In this document: in pieces, positions 16,890 to 25,587 of the stretch
Layout of the letters: each line of letters opens with the position of its first letter
How positions within the stretch are numbered: position 1 is the first letter of the stretch
DNA from: Blastococcus sp. TF02A-30
GTDB taxonomy: Bacteria > Actinomycetota > Actinomycetes > Mycobacteriales > Geodermatophilaceae
Reading direction: 5' to 3'
NCBI RefSeq assembly: GCF_003319185.1
Contig: NZ_QOHJ01000005.1
Coordinates: 368,043-432,042 of the forward strand
DNA length: 64,000 bases
Notes under the pieces: model-generated
The model's database searches: none
What the model saw: only the letters and a program-made list of their open reading frames with translations
Told to the model about the DNA's origin: nothing
Position numbers and translations under genes: made by a program

Positions 16890-17303
16890 ATGTTCAAGAA
16901 GCTGACCGGCCACGTACAGGGGCCCCTGGCGGTCAACGGCGCGCTCGAGATCGAGGGGACGCTCCACGGAGGGGCCACGGTCACCGGCCAGCTGACTCTC
17001 ACCGGCACGTGCAACGGCCCGATCGAGGTCCGCCTGGACGGACAGGCCGACGTCTCCGCGGTCGTGAACGGTGACGTGCACGTGCGCGGCGGGAAGCTTC
17101 GCTTCCGAGGGATCATCGACGGACTGCTTGGTATCAAGCCGGAGGCCGACGTGCTGTTCGCCGTGGGCACGATCCTGAACGGCCGCCGACTGGAGGAGGA
17201 CGGCTCGTGGACGCCGGTCCGCGGCCCGGTGCGTTTCAACATTCCTGAGGACGCCCCGATGATGCGGGCGCAGCCCGACGGCAGCTGGGTGCCGGCCACC
17301 TGA
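16890..17303 (+). CDS. Small bactofilin-like beta-solenoid protein
   Basis: 137 residues. The first half consists of short repeating beta strands with turns (GPLAVNGALEIEGTLHGGAT, VTGQLTLTGTCNGPIEVRLD, GQADVSAVVNGDVHVRGG), the pattern of bactofilins, which polymerise without nucleotide into cytoskeletal filaments. The second half (FRGIIDGLLGIKPEADVLFA, then a Pro-rich tail) is not repetitive. Assignment is by pattern only. Start ATG has GAGAGAGG eight bases upstream, and a TATCTT -10 candidate lies at 16855-16860. No signal peptide, so it acts in the cytoplasm. Divergent from the secreted repeat gene. Confidence 0.55.
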   Translation: MFKKLTGHVQGPLAVNGALEIEGTLHGGATVTGQLTLTGTCNGPIEVRLDGQADVSAVVNGDVHVRGGKLRFRGIIDGLLGIKPEADVLFAVGTILNGRRLEEDGSWTPVRGPVRFNIPEDAPMMRAQPDGSWVPAT

Positions 17304-17703
17304 GTCGGCGCTCGGCGAGCCGGTCGACCGTCCGCGAACGCCGAAGAACCTGCGTGGTGGCGAACGGACCGGGGTGTCCTGAGCGCGCCTGCCGCGCGTT
17401 CCCGTGCAGGCCACCTACACTTTGCTCAATCTCAGCGCTCAGCGGCTCGAACGCTCCCGCCGCACGACTCTGAGGGTGTTGTCGCTGTCGCCCCACTGAC
17501 CGCGCCGGCGCTGGTGCCCGGGCCCTGGCTATGACGGCCCCCCTCGATCGCCGGGGCTCGGGCACTTGCCGAGCGGAGGCAACCCTCCTCCGCGACCAGG
17601 TCCGAAGCGACTCAGCGCCCGCCGCACGTATGCGGATCTCCGCCCCGTCGCCGCGTCCTCGGCTGGAGCAGGACGGCGGCTCGGCCCCGGGAGGCGTTAC
17701 CGG
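17304..17703. other. 400-base intergenic region between convergent genes
   Basis: Lies between the 3' ends of the bactofilin-like gene and the SGNH gene. I found no tRNA, convincing small ORF or strong U-tailed hairpin. Reading frames here lack codon bias and family similarity. Confidence 0.6.
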
Positions 17704-19128
17704 TCAGACCGGGTCGCAGGCCAGCGCGGTATCGCCCGGATCGCCGAAGACGAACGACGTCACCTCGGTGGTGGGGGTGGCGACACCTGCCGTGAGCGAC
17801 CCCCCGGCGAGGAACCACTGCGCCGTCGCGGGGCGGAAGACCCCGACCCGGTCGGATCCGTCCACGTCCGACCAGCCCCAGGCGCCGACCAGCCCCTGGT
17901 CGCCGGGATTCCCGAACGGGATGGCGGTCACCGCCGTGGCCGACCTCGCCGCCGGTTCGGCGATGAAGAACGTCGAGGTCTCGGACCGGTGGACACCGAG
18001 CGTGGTGCCGGTGCCGGTCGCGGAGTAGAGGAAGCCCCGGTCGCCCGGCCGACCGAGGACCAGGGAGCCGGCGTCGGGACCGGACGGCCCCGGGACCTGC
18101 TCGACGAATGCGCTCTGCGAAGGACGCCGCAGGATCACCGCACGGCCCCACGGCGAGGCGGACGAGCCGTTCTGGACCAGCTGGTCGCCTGGCCGGCCGA
18201 CGGGAACGGCCTCGACCACCCCACCGCCGTCGACGAGGTCCGACGCGGCGTAGAGGATGCCGGTCGAGGGCCGGTAGACCGCGGGCATGCACCGGCCGCT
18301 CGCGTCCGGAAGGAGGCCGGGCACGTCGCCGGCCTCCCCGAACGTCATCGTCGCGACCGGGCCGAGCTGGCCCCCCTGGGTGCTGGCGAGGTGGAACCAC
18401 CGGCCTCCGTGCGGCCCCACGCGGGAGACGCCGATCACCGCGGCCTGACGCGAGTTCAGTGCCCCGGTCCTGTGCGGGACCGCCCCGGGAACGGACACTC
18501 GGATCGCCCCGGCGACCGCGTGCCCCAGCTCGGCGTGACCGGTTGCCGTCGGATGCGCCCGGTCCGGCCCCACCTCGTAGCGCATCGGCAGACCGTCGAC
18601 GTACCGGTCACCGGCGGCCACGACGGCCTGCCGGATCGCCTCGGCGTTGGCGAGCATGTTGGGGTAGCTGCCGGTGAACGTTCCGGGGCCCGGGTCGAAC
18701 ATGCCGACGACCGTGACCTCGGCCAGCGGAGCCTGCGCATGGATGAGCGCCAGGGTGCGGGTCACGGCCGCGCCCACCTGGGCCGGTTCATAGGCGATGT
18801 CGTTGAAGCCGCCCTGCACGACCACCTGGCTCACCGTCGGTGGGAGCGGATCCAGGGCCAACGCCACCTCGTACGGCTGGTACGTCCCCCGGTTGACGTA
18901 GCCGGCGCCCGGATAGGCGCGGACCGACTCCACGAACCAGCCGAGTTCGAGGGCGGCGTAGTGCTGCCAGGCCCGCGTGGGTGTGGCGCCGACGCCGGCG
19001 GCGTACGAGTCGCCCACGACGGCGACGGAGATCCCCGTCGGCGGCGGTGCGACCTCGCCGCGCAGCTGACCACCCGCGAGGGCGATGAGAGCGAAGAACG
19101 TGGCGATGGTCTTGGCGCCGATGAGCAC
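17704..19128 (-). CDS. Secreted SGNH hydrolase with five diverged repeats
   Basis: 474 residues. After a signal peptide (residues 1-24) comes an SGNH/GDSL esterase domain: nucleophile S41 in VVGDSYAAG, oxyanion residues in QGGFNDIAY (N109), and the D189-H192 pair in PDRAHPTATGH. Such enzymes deacylate esters; the substrate could be acylated wall glycan or lipid (inference). From about residue 240 there are five diverged copies of the 46-residue repeat found elsewhere in the window, recognisable by TFGEAGD, PVGRPGD, VLGRPGD, PFGNPGD and VFGDPGD, but without the DWDGNG loop. The fifth copy stops just after its GD motif. GTG start preceded by GGGGGAAG. Confidence 0.82.
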   Translation of the reverse strand: MLIGAKTIATFFALIALAGGQLRGEVAPPPTGISVAVVGDSYAAGVGATPTRAWQHYAALELGWFVESVRAYPGAGYVNRGTYQPYEVALALDPLPPTVSQVVVQGGFNDIAYEPAQVGAAVTRTLALIHAQAPLAEVTVVGMFDPGPGTFTGSYPNMLANAEAIRQAVVAAGDRYVDGLPMRYEVGPDRAHPTATGHAELGHAVAGAIRVSVPGAVPHRTGALNSRQAAVIGVSRVGPHGGRWFHLASTQGGQLGPVATMTFGEAGDVPGLLPDASGRCMPAVYRPSTGILYAASDLVDGGGVVEAVPVGRPGDQLVQNGSSASPWGRAVILRRPSQSAFVEQVPGPSGPDAGSLVLGRPGDRGFLYSATGTGTTLGVHRSETSTFFIAEPAARSATAVTAIPFGNPGDQGLVGAWGWSDVDGSDRVGVFRPATAQWFLAGGSLTAGVATPTTEVTSFVFGDPGDTALACDPV

Positions 19129-19310
19129 TGCGTCTTCCCCCGGAGGTCTGACACCCGCGAGCAGCCTGCCTCAGCGGCGTGCTTCGCACCGGGTGCGACG
19201 TCGATAACCCGCCGGAGCGACTCGCTGCCAGCGGGGTCACCGTACGTCGGTCTGTGACGGAACCGTCGCACCCAGGCACGTCCGGCGTGGCGGACCCCGT
19301 CGGACGCAGG

Positions 19311-19362
19311 AACGACCGAACCCCCGCCCGGGCCCGGAGGCCCGACCGGGGGTGCGGTCGTT
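19311..19362 (-). terminator. Strong hairpin downstream of the 410-residue repeat protein gene
   Basis: Inverted repeat aacgaccg...cggtcgtt (19311-19318 with 19355-19362) with inner arms acccccg/cgggggt. No U-tract follows on either strand. It lies 64 bases past the stop of the gene ending at 19427 and could end that transcript or act as a barrier before the SGNH promoter. Confidence 0.5.
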
Positions 19363-19426
19363 CAGTGCGGTGGTGCAGTGCCGGCCTCAGTCCCCGGAGG
19401 GAGAGTCCGACGGTGTCAGCCGAGCA

Positions 19427-20659
19427 TCAGCGGCGGACGCCGAACCCGTCACCGGTGATCACGGACTCGTCGTCGCCCGTGGTGCCGGCGTCGTCGGCGA
19501 TGTCGTCGCCGTAGGCGTCGACAGCCGGGCTGGCCAGCTTCGCGACGAAGACGGCGTCGTTGACCTCACCGAAGGCGAACACGCGGGAAGCGACCGGGTT
19601 CTTCTTGTCCGCACGGGCAGCCTCGAGCTCGGTGCTCAGGTGGTAGATGTTGCCCCGCCGGATCGCCAGCTGGTCGGCACCGTCGGCGTCCGCCGGGGGC
19701 TTCGCAGCGGTCGAGCCGACGCGCGGGGTGGGCTGGGTGGCCCAGTCGCCCACGAGGACGGCGTCGCCGCGGTCACCGAAGTAGAACGTGTAGTCGGCGA
19801 TACCGGTGGTGATCGCGTTCTTCACGAAGAACTGGTTGCCGCGCTGGATCATGATGGTGTCGCCCTTGCCAGGCTTCGCCGGGACGTCGGCCGGCACGGC
19901 CGGCGACGCCCCGTCGGTGAAGTCACCGTCGCCGTTGTTGTCAACACCGGTGCCGGGCTGACGGTCGCCGGCGTCCAGGTAGCTGCCGTTGCCGTTCGCG
20001 TCCCAGCCGGTGTCGGTCGCCGGGGTGACGTCGGCCGCGTAGGCCGGCGTGCCCTTGTCCATGACGCCGTTGCCGTTGTGGTCGACAGCGGGCGTGCTGG
20101 CGGAGAACTCGCCGTCCCAGTTGCCGACGAGGACGGTGTCGCCCGCGTCGCCGTAGAAGAACTCGCTGTCGGCCTTGCCGGTGGTGAAGCTGTCGTTCTT
20201 CACGAAGAAGTGGTTGCCACGACGCACGGCCAGCGAGTCGGTCTTGGCGTCGGCCTCGTCCACACCGAACACGGTGTCGGTGGCGTCGCCGTCGCCGTTC
20301 AGGTCGGCACCCTCGCCGTCCCAGTTGCCGACGAGGACCTCGTCGTCCGGGTTGCCGTAGGCGAACACGATCGCCTTACCGTCGGGGTCGTTGACGTAGT
20401 AGATGTTGGCGCGACGAACCATCGGGACGTCCTCGCCGGTGCCGAACCAGTCGCCGTAGTAGACCTGGTCGCCGACGTTGCCGTAGGCGTACACCTTCTG
20501 CGCAACGCCGGTGGTGTTGAGTGCGCCGGAGAGGAAGAACGCGTTGCCCCCGCTGGGGAGCGGGTTGCCCTGTGCTGCGGCCGGGCCGACGGCCGTGGCG
20601 AGGATGCCGGCCGTCAGACCCGCGGTCAGGAAGCTGACCGTAAGAGTGCGCTTGCTCAT
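19427..20659 (-). CDS. Secreted five-repeat protein with expanded acidic loops
   Basis: 410 residues. Signal peptide 1-29 (FLTAGLTAGILATAVGPAAA). The rest is five copies of the shared repeat (FAYGNPDDEVLVGNWDGEG, FFYGDAGDTVLVGNWDGEF, FYFGDRGDAVLVGDW and so on) with no other domain. In repeats 2, 3 and 5 the loop after the WDG motif is expanded by Asp/Asn/Gly-rich segments resembling calcium-binding EF-type loops: DLNGDGDATD, DHNGNGVMD, DANGNGSYLDAGD and DNNGDGDFTD. This looks like a calcium-loaded surface protein; the function is unknown. ATG start with GGGGG upstream; codon use is highly biased, suggesting strong expression. A hairpin follows at 19311-19362. Confidence 0.82.
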   Translation of the reverse strand: MSKRTLTVSFLTAGLTAGILATAVGPAAAQGNPLPSGGNAFFLSGALNTTGVAQKVYAYGNVGDQVYYGDWFGTGEDVPMVRRANIYYVNDPDGKAIVFAYGNPDDEVLVGNWDGEGADLNGDGDATDTVFGVDEADAKTDSLAVRRGNHFFVKNDSFTTGKADSEFFYGDAGDTVLVGNWDGEFSASTPAVDHNGNGVMDKGTPAYAADVTPATDTGWDANGNGSYLDAGDRQPGTGVDNNGDGDFTDGASPAVPADVPAKPGKGDTIMIQRGNQFFVKNAITTGIADYTFYFGDRGDAVLVGDWATQPTPRVGSTAAKPPADADGADQLAIRRGNIYHLSTELEAARADKKNPVASRVFAFGEVNDAVFVAKLASPAVDAYGDDIADDAGTTGDDESVITGDGFGVRR

Positions 20660-21088
20660 GAGAATGGAACCCCCATCGATCGCGCCCCGTGTTGGGCGAC
20701 TGACGGAAAGTTAGCAGCGGCGGAGTTCGAAGCAAGGACATCAGACGGCGGGATTGGTGCGTGTCGGCGCGAATCGATGTGTGGAGTTGCGCCTGAGCGG
20801 CTCGTCATCGGCGACCGGACGGAATGTCTCCCCGAAGGTGTCCGGTCGCACCTGACAGATGTTGCTATGTGCCGCCCGACACGCGGCGTTTCGGCCCGAT
20901 CGAGTCCGCGACGTAGGTCGACACGCGCCTTTTCGGCCCCGGGCCCCACTCGCCCCCCACGTCACACCGGCCCCGCCAGTCGCGTGACCGAGGGCCCACC
21001 GGCGGCGACTGCGGCTGGACGCGGCCGCCTCCCTGTGGCGCCATAGGCTGAGGTCGAGCGCCTCGCGGCGCACCGAGGGGGAAGCAGA
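20660..21088. other. 429-base divergent intergenic region
   Basis: Separates the 410-residue repeat protein gene from the flippase gene. It holds the predicted promoter at 20708-20735 and a TAGGCT -10 candidate for the flippase at 21044-21049. The rest shows no gene or repeat that I can support. Confidence 0.6.
20708..20735 (-). promoter_or_regulatory. Predicted promoter of the 410-residue repeat protein
   Basis: On the minus strand TTGCTT (20735-20730), a 16-base spacer and TAACTT (20713-20708). Transcription would start about 42 bases before the ATG at 20659. Confidence 0.4.
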
Positions 21089-22402
21089 GTGGCGAGGCAA
21101 CTACCCGCTGCGGTCCGGCAGATCGGCCCGGTGGCCGTCGGGCTCGGCGTCCTGGGGCTCGCCTCTGTCGCCTTCCTCTCCGTCTGCGGGTACGCCTTGG
21201 GGCCCGCGGAACTGGCGCCGCTGGGCACCCTGTGGGTGCTCATCAACGCGCTCGGCCCCGCCCTCTTCCAGCCGCTCGAGCAGGAGATCGGCCGATCGAC
21301 GGCCCACCGGGACGCCTCCGGGCAGGGAGCCCGGCCGGTCTTCCTCCGCGCCTGCCTCCTCGCGCTCGCCGTCGTCGTCCTCGCTGGCCTCGCCCTCCTG
21401 GTGGGCAGCCGACCGCTCGCCGACGCCGTCTTCCACGGCGAGCAGGTGATGGTGCTGGCGCTGTTCCTCGGCCTGGTCGGGCTCTGCGCGGAACACCTGA
21501 CGCGCGGGGCGTTCGCCGGCGGGCAGTTCTTCCCGCGCTACGGCGCCCAGCTGGCTATCGACGGCGTGCTGCGGATCGGCTCCGCCGCCGTCCTCGCCGT
21601 CATCGGGATCGCCACCGCCGGCTGGTACGGCCTGGGACTCGCGCTCGCGCCCGTGCTGGCCGTCGCGCTCACCGCGCGCCGGCTCGGCCCCGCGCTCCTG
21701 CCCGGCCCCCCGGACCCGCCGGGCCACCTGCGCCGCGCCATCGGCTGGCTGACCCTGGGTGCCCTGGCGAGCCAGTTCGTGGTGAACGCCGCACCGGTCG
21801 CGGTGAACGTCCTGGCCGGGGCGGAGGAGCAAGCGCGCGCCGGCATCTTCATCAGCGTGCTGGTGCTCGCCCGGGTACCGCTCTTCCTGTTCGCCGCCAT
21901 CCAGGCCTCCTTCCTGCCCGGCATGGCGGCGCTCGCCGCGGCCGGCGACGTCGCCGGGTTCCGACGACGGCTCGACCTCGTCGCCGGGGGCGTCGCGGCC
22001 CTGGGCGCGGCGGGCCTGGTCGTCATCGTGGCGCTCGGCCCGTGGCTGGTCCGCCTCCTCTACGGGCCGGATTTCGTCACCACGCGTTCCGACCTCTGGC
22101 CCCTGGCCGCCGCGAGCGGCCTGTTCATGGTCGGCTCCGCCGTGGGGCAGGCCCTCATCTCGGTCCGCGGCTACCGCGCCTCGGTGGTCGGCTGGACCTC
22201 CGGCGCCGCCACCTTCCTCCTCGCCCTGCTGCTGCCGCTGCGCCTCGAGCTTCGGGTGGGTTACGCCTTCCTCGCCGCGAGCGCCGTCGCCCTCGTGGTC
22301 CTCGCGGTGGCGATGCGGCTGCGACTGCGGCACCCCCTCACCTCGGCGCCGCTCGACCCGGTGCCGGCGCCCGTCGACCGGAAGGACTCCTCGTGGACGT
22401 GA
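21089..22402 (+). CDS. Wzx/MATE-like polysaccharide flippase
   Basis: 437 residues with about 12 hydrophobic segments spread along the protein, in the size and pattern of the polysaccharide-biosynthesis branch of the MOP superfamily, which flips lipid-linked oligosaccharides across the membrane. Typical features are the N-terminal helix QIGPVAVGLGVLGLASVAFL, an inner region LWVLINALGPALFQPLEQEI resembling the Wzx N-half, and IFISVLVLARVPLFLFAAIQ in the second half. GTG start with GAGGGGGAAG upstream. It overlaps the next gene, a glycosyltransferase, by 10 bases, which supports a role in glycan export. No polymerase gene is nearby. Confidence 0.72.
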   Translation: MARQLPAAVRQIGPVAVGLGVLGLASVAFLSVCGYALGPAELAPLGTLWVLINALGPALFQPLEQEIGRSTAHRDASGQGARPVFLRACLLALAVVVLAGLALLVGSRPLADAVFHGEQVMVLALFLGLVGLCAEHLTRGAFAGGQFFPRYGAQLAIDGVLRIGSAAVLAVIGIATAGWYGLGLALAPVLAVALTARRLGPALLPGPPDPPGHLRRAIGWLTLGALASQFVVNAAPVAVNVLAGAEEQARAGIFISVLVLARVPLFLFAAIQASFLPGMAALAAAGDVAGFRRRLDLVAGGVAALGAAGLVVIVALGPWLVRLLYGPDFVTTRSDLWPLAAASGLFMVGSAVGQALISVRGYRASVVGWTSGAATFLLALLLPLRLELRVGYAFLAASAVALVVLAVAMRLRLRHPLTSAPLDPVPAPVDRKDSSWT

Positions 22403-23403
22403 CCGCGGTGGTGCTCGCCTACGGGGAGCAGCCCTACCTGTACGAGGTGGTCGACCGGCTGCTGGCCTCCGTCGACGTCGACGTGCGGGTGGTCGTCGTC
22501 GACAACGGGTGCACCAGCCCCTCGCTCGAACCGCTGCGCGACCGCCCCGGCGTCCAGGTGCTCGACCCCGGCACGAACACCGGCTTCACCGGCGGGTGCA
22601 ACCTCGGCGCGGCCGCGACGGACACCGAGTACCTGACGTTCATCAACTCGGATGCGCTCGTGGAACCGGGTGCGCTCGCCGCTCTCATCGCCGTGGCCGC
22701 CCGGCCGGAGGTCGGCCTGGCCTCGGCCAGCCTGCGCCTGGCCGCCACCCCCGAGCTGCTCAACACCGACGGCAACCCGGTGCACGTGCTCGGCCTGTCC
22801 TGGGCGGGGCACCTCGGGGAGCGGGCCGACGCGCACGCCGTCGAGAAGCCGGTGCCCAGCGCGACCGGGGCGGCGGTCGCCTGCCGCCGCGAGGTGTGGA
22901 ACGCCCTGGGCGGCTTCACCGAGCCGTTCTTCGCCTACTGCGAGGACGCGGACCTGTCCCTGCGCTGCTGGCAGCAGGGGTGGGACGTCGTGTACGTGCC
23001 GTCGGCCGTCGTGCTGCACCACTACGAGTTCGGCCGGAACCCGTCGAAGTTCTACCTGCTCGAGCGCAACCGCCTGACCATGGTGCTCAGCCTCTACCAG
23101 CGCCGCACGCTGCTGCTCCTCTCCCCCGCGCTGCTCGGGTTCGAGCTCGCCATGCTGCTGGTCGCGGCCGCCGGGGGCTGGCTGCCGGCCAAGCTCCGGG
23201 GCTACCGCTGGCTGGTCCGCGAGCACCGCTGGCTGACCACCCACCGGCGCGCGGTGCAGGCGGTGCGCCGCCGCAGCGACCGGCAGCTGGCCCACCTGCT
23301 CACCGCGCGGTTCGACCAGAGCGTCCTGCCGCTACCGGTCGGCGGCGGACTGCTCAACGCCGTGATGAACGGCTACTGGCAGCTGGTGCGCCGGCTGCTG
23401 TAG
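22393..23403 (+). CDS. Family 2 glycosyltransferase (rhamnosyl/galactofuranosyl type)
   Basis: 336 residues. GT-A fold: TAVVLAYGEQPYLYEVVDRL, VVVVDNGC, then NTGFTGGCNLGAAATDTEYL and the INSDALV metal-binding motif; the acceptor region has GGFTEPFFAYCEDADLSLRC, typical of WbbL-like transferases. A hydrophobic segment at about 235-262 (LLLLSPALLGFELAMLLVAA) suggests membrane association. The sugar transferred cannot be told. GTG start at 22393 inside the end of the flippase gene, so the two genes form an operon. Confidence 0.85.
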   Translation: MDVTAVVLAYGEQPYLYEVVDRLLASVDVDVRVVVVDNGCTSPSLEPLRDRPGVQVLDPGTNTGFTGGCNLGAAATDTEYLTFINSDALVEPGALAALIAVAARPEVGLASASLRLAATPELLNTDGNPVHVLGLSWAGHLGERADAHAVEKPVPSATGAAVACRREVWNALGGFTEPFFAYCEDADLSLRCWQQGWDVVYVPSAVVLHHYEFGRNPSKFYLLERNRLTMVLSLYQRRTLLLLSPALLGFELAMLLVAAAGGWLPAKLRGYRWLVREHRWLTTHRRAVQAVRRRSDRQLAHLLTARFDQSVLPLPVGGGLLNAVMNGYWQLVRRLL

Positions 23404-23595
23404 CGCTGCTCTTCTGGGCGGGGCCGGCCCTTCGAGGTGTTCGCCGGCTCGACAGAGTGCGGAGATGCGTCGATCTCCCTGCAGCGCATGAGGCGTCCGT
23501 GCACCCTGTCGGCCCGACCCAGCCGGGGCCGTCAGGAGTCTGCTCTGCCCGCGTCTTCCGGCGGCTTCTGGCTGGTCGACGGCCCGCACAACCGG

Positions 23596-23601
23596 TACCA
23601 T
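23596..23601 (+). promoter_or_regulatory. -10 element of the DUF222-HNH gene, leaderless
   Basis: TACCAT seven bases before the GTG start at 23609; its last base is the first base of the SOS box. Confidence 0.5.
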
Positions 23602-23616
23602 CGAACACGTGTTCGA
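23601..23616 (+). promoter_or_regulatory. Perfect LexA (SOS) box over the start of the DUF222-HNH gene
   Basis: TCGAACACGTGTTCGA is a 16-base perfect palindrome and matches the mycobacterial LexA consensus TCGAAC-N4-GTTCGA at every defined position. It abuts the -10 element and covers the GTG start codon, so bound LexA would block the promoter. In M. tuberculosis several 13E12-repeat genes are known to be preceded by LexA boxes. Confidence 0.8.
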
Positions 23617-25537
23617 CACTGAGGTGGTGCTGGCGGACGAGGAGTACGTCGCCTACTTCCGCGCCTGCCTCGACACACCGTTCGGCCAGGACTACCCCGA
23701 CGCCGCCGCCTTCGTCCGCGACGAGCAGCAGCGCTTCTTCGACGCACGAGCCCGGCTGCTGTCCGCCGGCGCGCGGAACCTGGATGCGGCGGTGGCTGCC
23801 GACCGCGCGGCGGCCCGCGTCGCCGCCGAACGCGCCTGGGCGCTGGCCTCCTTCGCGCGCAACCGCCCGGCGGCGATGTTCGACCGCGCGCAGGGCGAGG
23901 TCGGTGCAGCCTCGGCGGCCTCGCGCGCGGCGCGTCCCGACGGGCTCGCCGAGGTCAGCGAATGGGCGGTCGACGAGGCGGCAGCAACGCTGAGCGTCAG
24001 CGGACGCACCGCATCGACCATGCTGCTCGAAGCGGTCACGCTGGTGGAGCAGCTGCCGGCCACCCTCGCCGCGTTGAGCCGCGGAGACATCTCCCCCGCC
24101 CACGCACGCCTGATCGTCGACTACGCCGGCCCGGTGTCCACGCCGGAGAAGCGCGCGGCGGTCGAGGCTGCCGTCCTGCCCCGAGCTCCGCAGCAGACCG
24201 TCGCCGCGCTTCGCGCCTGCCTCAAGCGGGCGCTCGCCCGCATCGACGCCGCCGCAGCCGCGGACCGCCTGGCGAAGGCGGTGCGCGACCGGCACGTGCG
24301 GCTGGACGCCCGCGACGACGGGATGGCGGCACTGACCATCGTGCTGGCCGGGCCGCTGGGCCGCGCCGTCCACCAGGCGCTGAGCGAGTACGCGAAGGCC
24401 TGCGCCGTCGACGAGAACGGCGAGCGCGACCCACGGACCCACCAGCAGCGCATGACCGACTGCGCGGCCGACCTCATCCTCCGGCCGCACGCCGACCACC
24501 CGGTGGTCAAGGTGCTCCTGACGCTCATCGCCGGGGTGGACACCCTCACCGGCGAGGGACCCGGAGCCGACGAGCCCGGCGAGGTGGACGGCGAGCTCGT
24601 GCCCGCGGCGATGGTCCGGGAACTGGCCTATGCGCTCGGCTTCCTCCCGCGCCCCGCAGCAGACCAGCCCGACACCACCGGCCCCGAGACGCACCGCGAC
24701 GCCACCCCCGACACCGATGCCCCCACCCCGACCGGCATCGAGGACGAGGACCCCGCCGCCCCCACGAGCGAGGCCCCGGCTCCCGCCGAGGACCAGGACG
24801 CGGCGCGCCTCGCCGCACTGCGAGCCGAGGAGCTGGCCGCTGCCGAGGCGCTCGTCTCGGCCCACGCCGACATGCACCCACCCGCCGGGGCAGCACCGCC
24901 CGGGCGAACTTCCGATGGCCGGGCCGGTGCAGAAGTCAGCGCATCCGTGCGGGAGGCATTGACCCGGCTGCTGGACATCCGGCGGCTGATCGACACCGCG
25001 CTCGCGGAGCGGCCGCGCATCGCGCTGACCGACCAGCTGACCGGCGCGCTCCTGGCGCTGACCGACAGCATCGAACTCCGGGCGGCCGCCGCGTCAGGAC
25101 GCGGGCTCGGGCCACCACCGGGCACCGACGCCTACGCGCCCACCGATCCACTGCACCGCTTCGTCAAGCTCCGCGATCGGCGATGCCGGTTCCCGGGCTG
25201 CCGCGCCCGCGCCCGCTGCTGCGACCTCGACCACCAGGTCCCCCACCCCCACGGGCCGACCGCGCACGACAACCTCGCCTGCCTCTGCGAGCACCACCAC
25301 CGGCTGTCCCACCAGGCTCCGGGCTGGCAGCTGCACCGCGACGAGGACGGCGGCCTGGTGTGGACCCTGCCCGGCGGGCTCGTCCTCACCACCTACCCGC
25401 CGGCCTTCGGCACCGACGACGGCAGCACGCCGACCGTGACGCCGGCACCCCGCACCGGGCAGCAGGAGTACGCCGACCTGCTCGCCACCCTCAGAACGAG
25501 CCGCCCCGTTCCGGCCAGCACCCTCATCCCGTTCTGA
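23609..25537 (+). CDS. DUF222 (13E12 repeat family) HNH endonuclease
   Basis: 642 residues. The N-terminal half is the helical DUF222 domain (for example LAEVSEWAVDEAAATLSVSG, GDISPAHARLIVDYAGPVST). The C-terminal HNH nuclease occupies about 526-568: CRFPGC, CDLDHQVPH, HDNLACLCEHHHRLSH, with all expected Cys/His residues present. A Pro/Glu/Asp-rich linker of about 110 residues (340-450) separates the halves. Family members are numerous, repeated in actinobacterial genomes and regarded as possible mobile or selfish genes; their role is not settled. The GTG start lies inside the SOS box, and the transcript appears leaderless. It splits the polysaccharide region and is read toward the DUF2304 gene, which is on the other strand. 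Confidence 0.9.
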   Translation: MFDTEVVLADEEYVAYFRACLDTPFGQDYPDAAAFVRDEQQRFFDARARLLSAGARNLDAAVAADRAAARVAAERAWALASFARNRPAAMFDRAQGEVGAASAASRAARPDGLAEVSEWAVDEAAATLSVSGRTASTMLLEAVTLVEQLPATLAALSRGDISPAHARLIVDYAGPVSTPEKRAAVEAAVLPRAPQQTVAALRACLKRALARIDAAAAADRLAKAVRDRHVRLDARDDGMAALTIVLAGPLGRAVHQALSEYAKACAVDENGERDPRTHQQRMTDCAADLILRPHADHPVVKVLLTLIAGVDTLTGEGPGADEPGEVDGELVPAAMVRELAYALGFLPRPAADQPDTTGPETHRDATPDTDAPTPTGIEDEDPAAPTSEAPAPAEDQDAARLAALRAEELAAAEALVSAHADMHPPAGAAPPGRTSDGRAGAEVSASVREALTRLLDIRRLIDTALAERPRIALTDQLTGALLALTDSIELRAAAASGRGLGPPPGTDAYAPTDPLHRFVKLRDRRCRFPGCRARARCCDLDHQVPHPHGPTAHDNLACLCEHHHRLSHQAPGWQLHRDEDGGLVWTLPGGLVLTTYPPAFGTDDGSTPTVTPAPRTGQQEYADLLATLRTSRPVPASTLIPF

Positions 25538-25587
25538 GACCCACGGCGAGGCCGGCACCCTGCGCACGGCCTGGGGAAGGGCAGGTC

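Noticed and set aside
16712..17299. Minus-strand extension of the Excalibur-like repeat gene to 17299
   Set aside because: It overlaps the bactofilin-like gene completely, lacks coding character, and would bury the signal peptide about 200 residues inside the protein.
17304..17703. Possible tRNA or small RNA in the 400-base gap
   Set aside because: No cloverleaf with a T-loop consensus and no hairpin followed by a T-run could be drawn.
10616..20659. DNA repeats within and between the secreted repeat genes as insertion sequences
   Set aside because: Repeats follow the 46-residue protein unit in frame; no transposase, terminal inverted repeats or target duplications are visible.
23404..25587. 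DUF222-HNH gene as part of a prophage or integrated element with attachment sites
   Set aside because: No integrase, phage gene or flanking direct repeat was found on either side.
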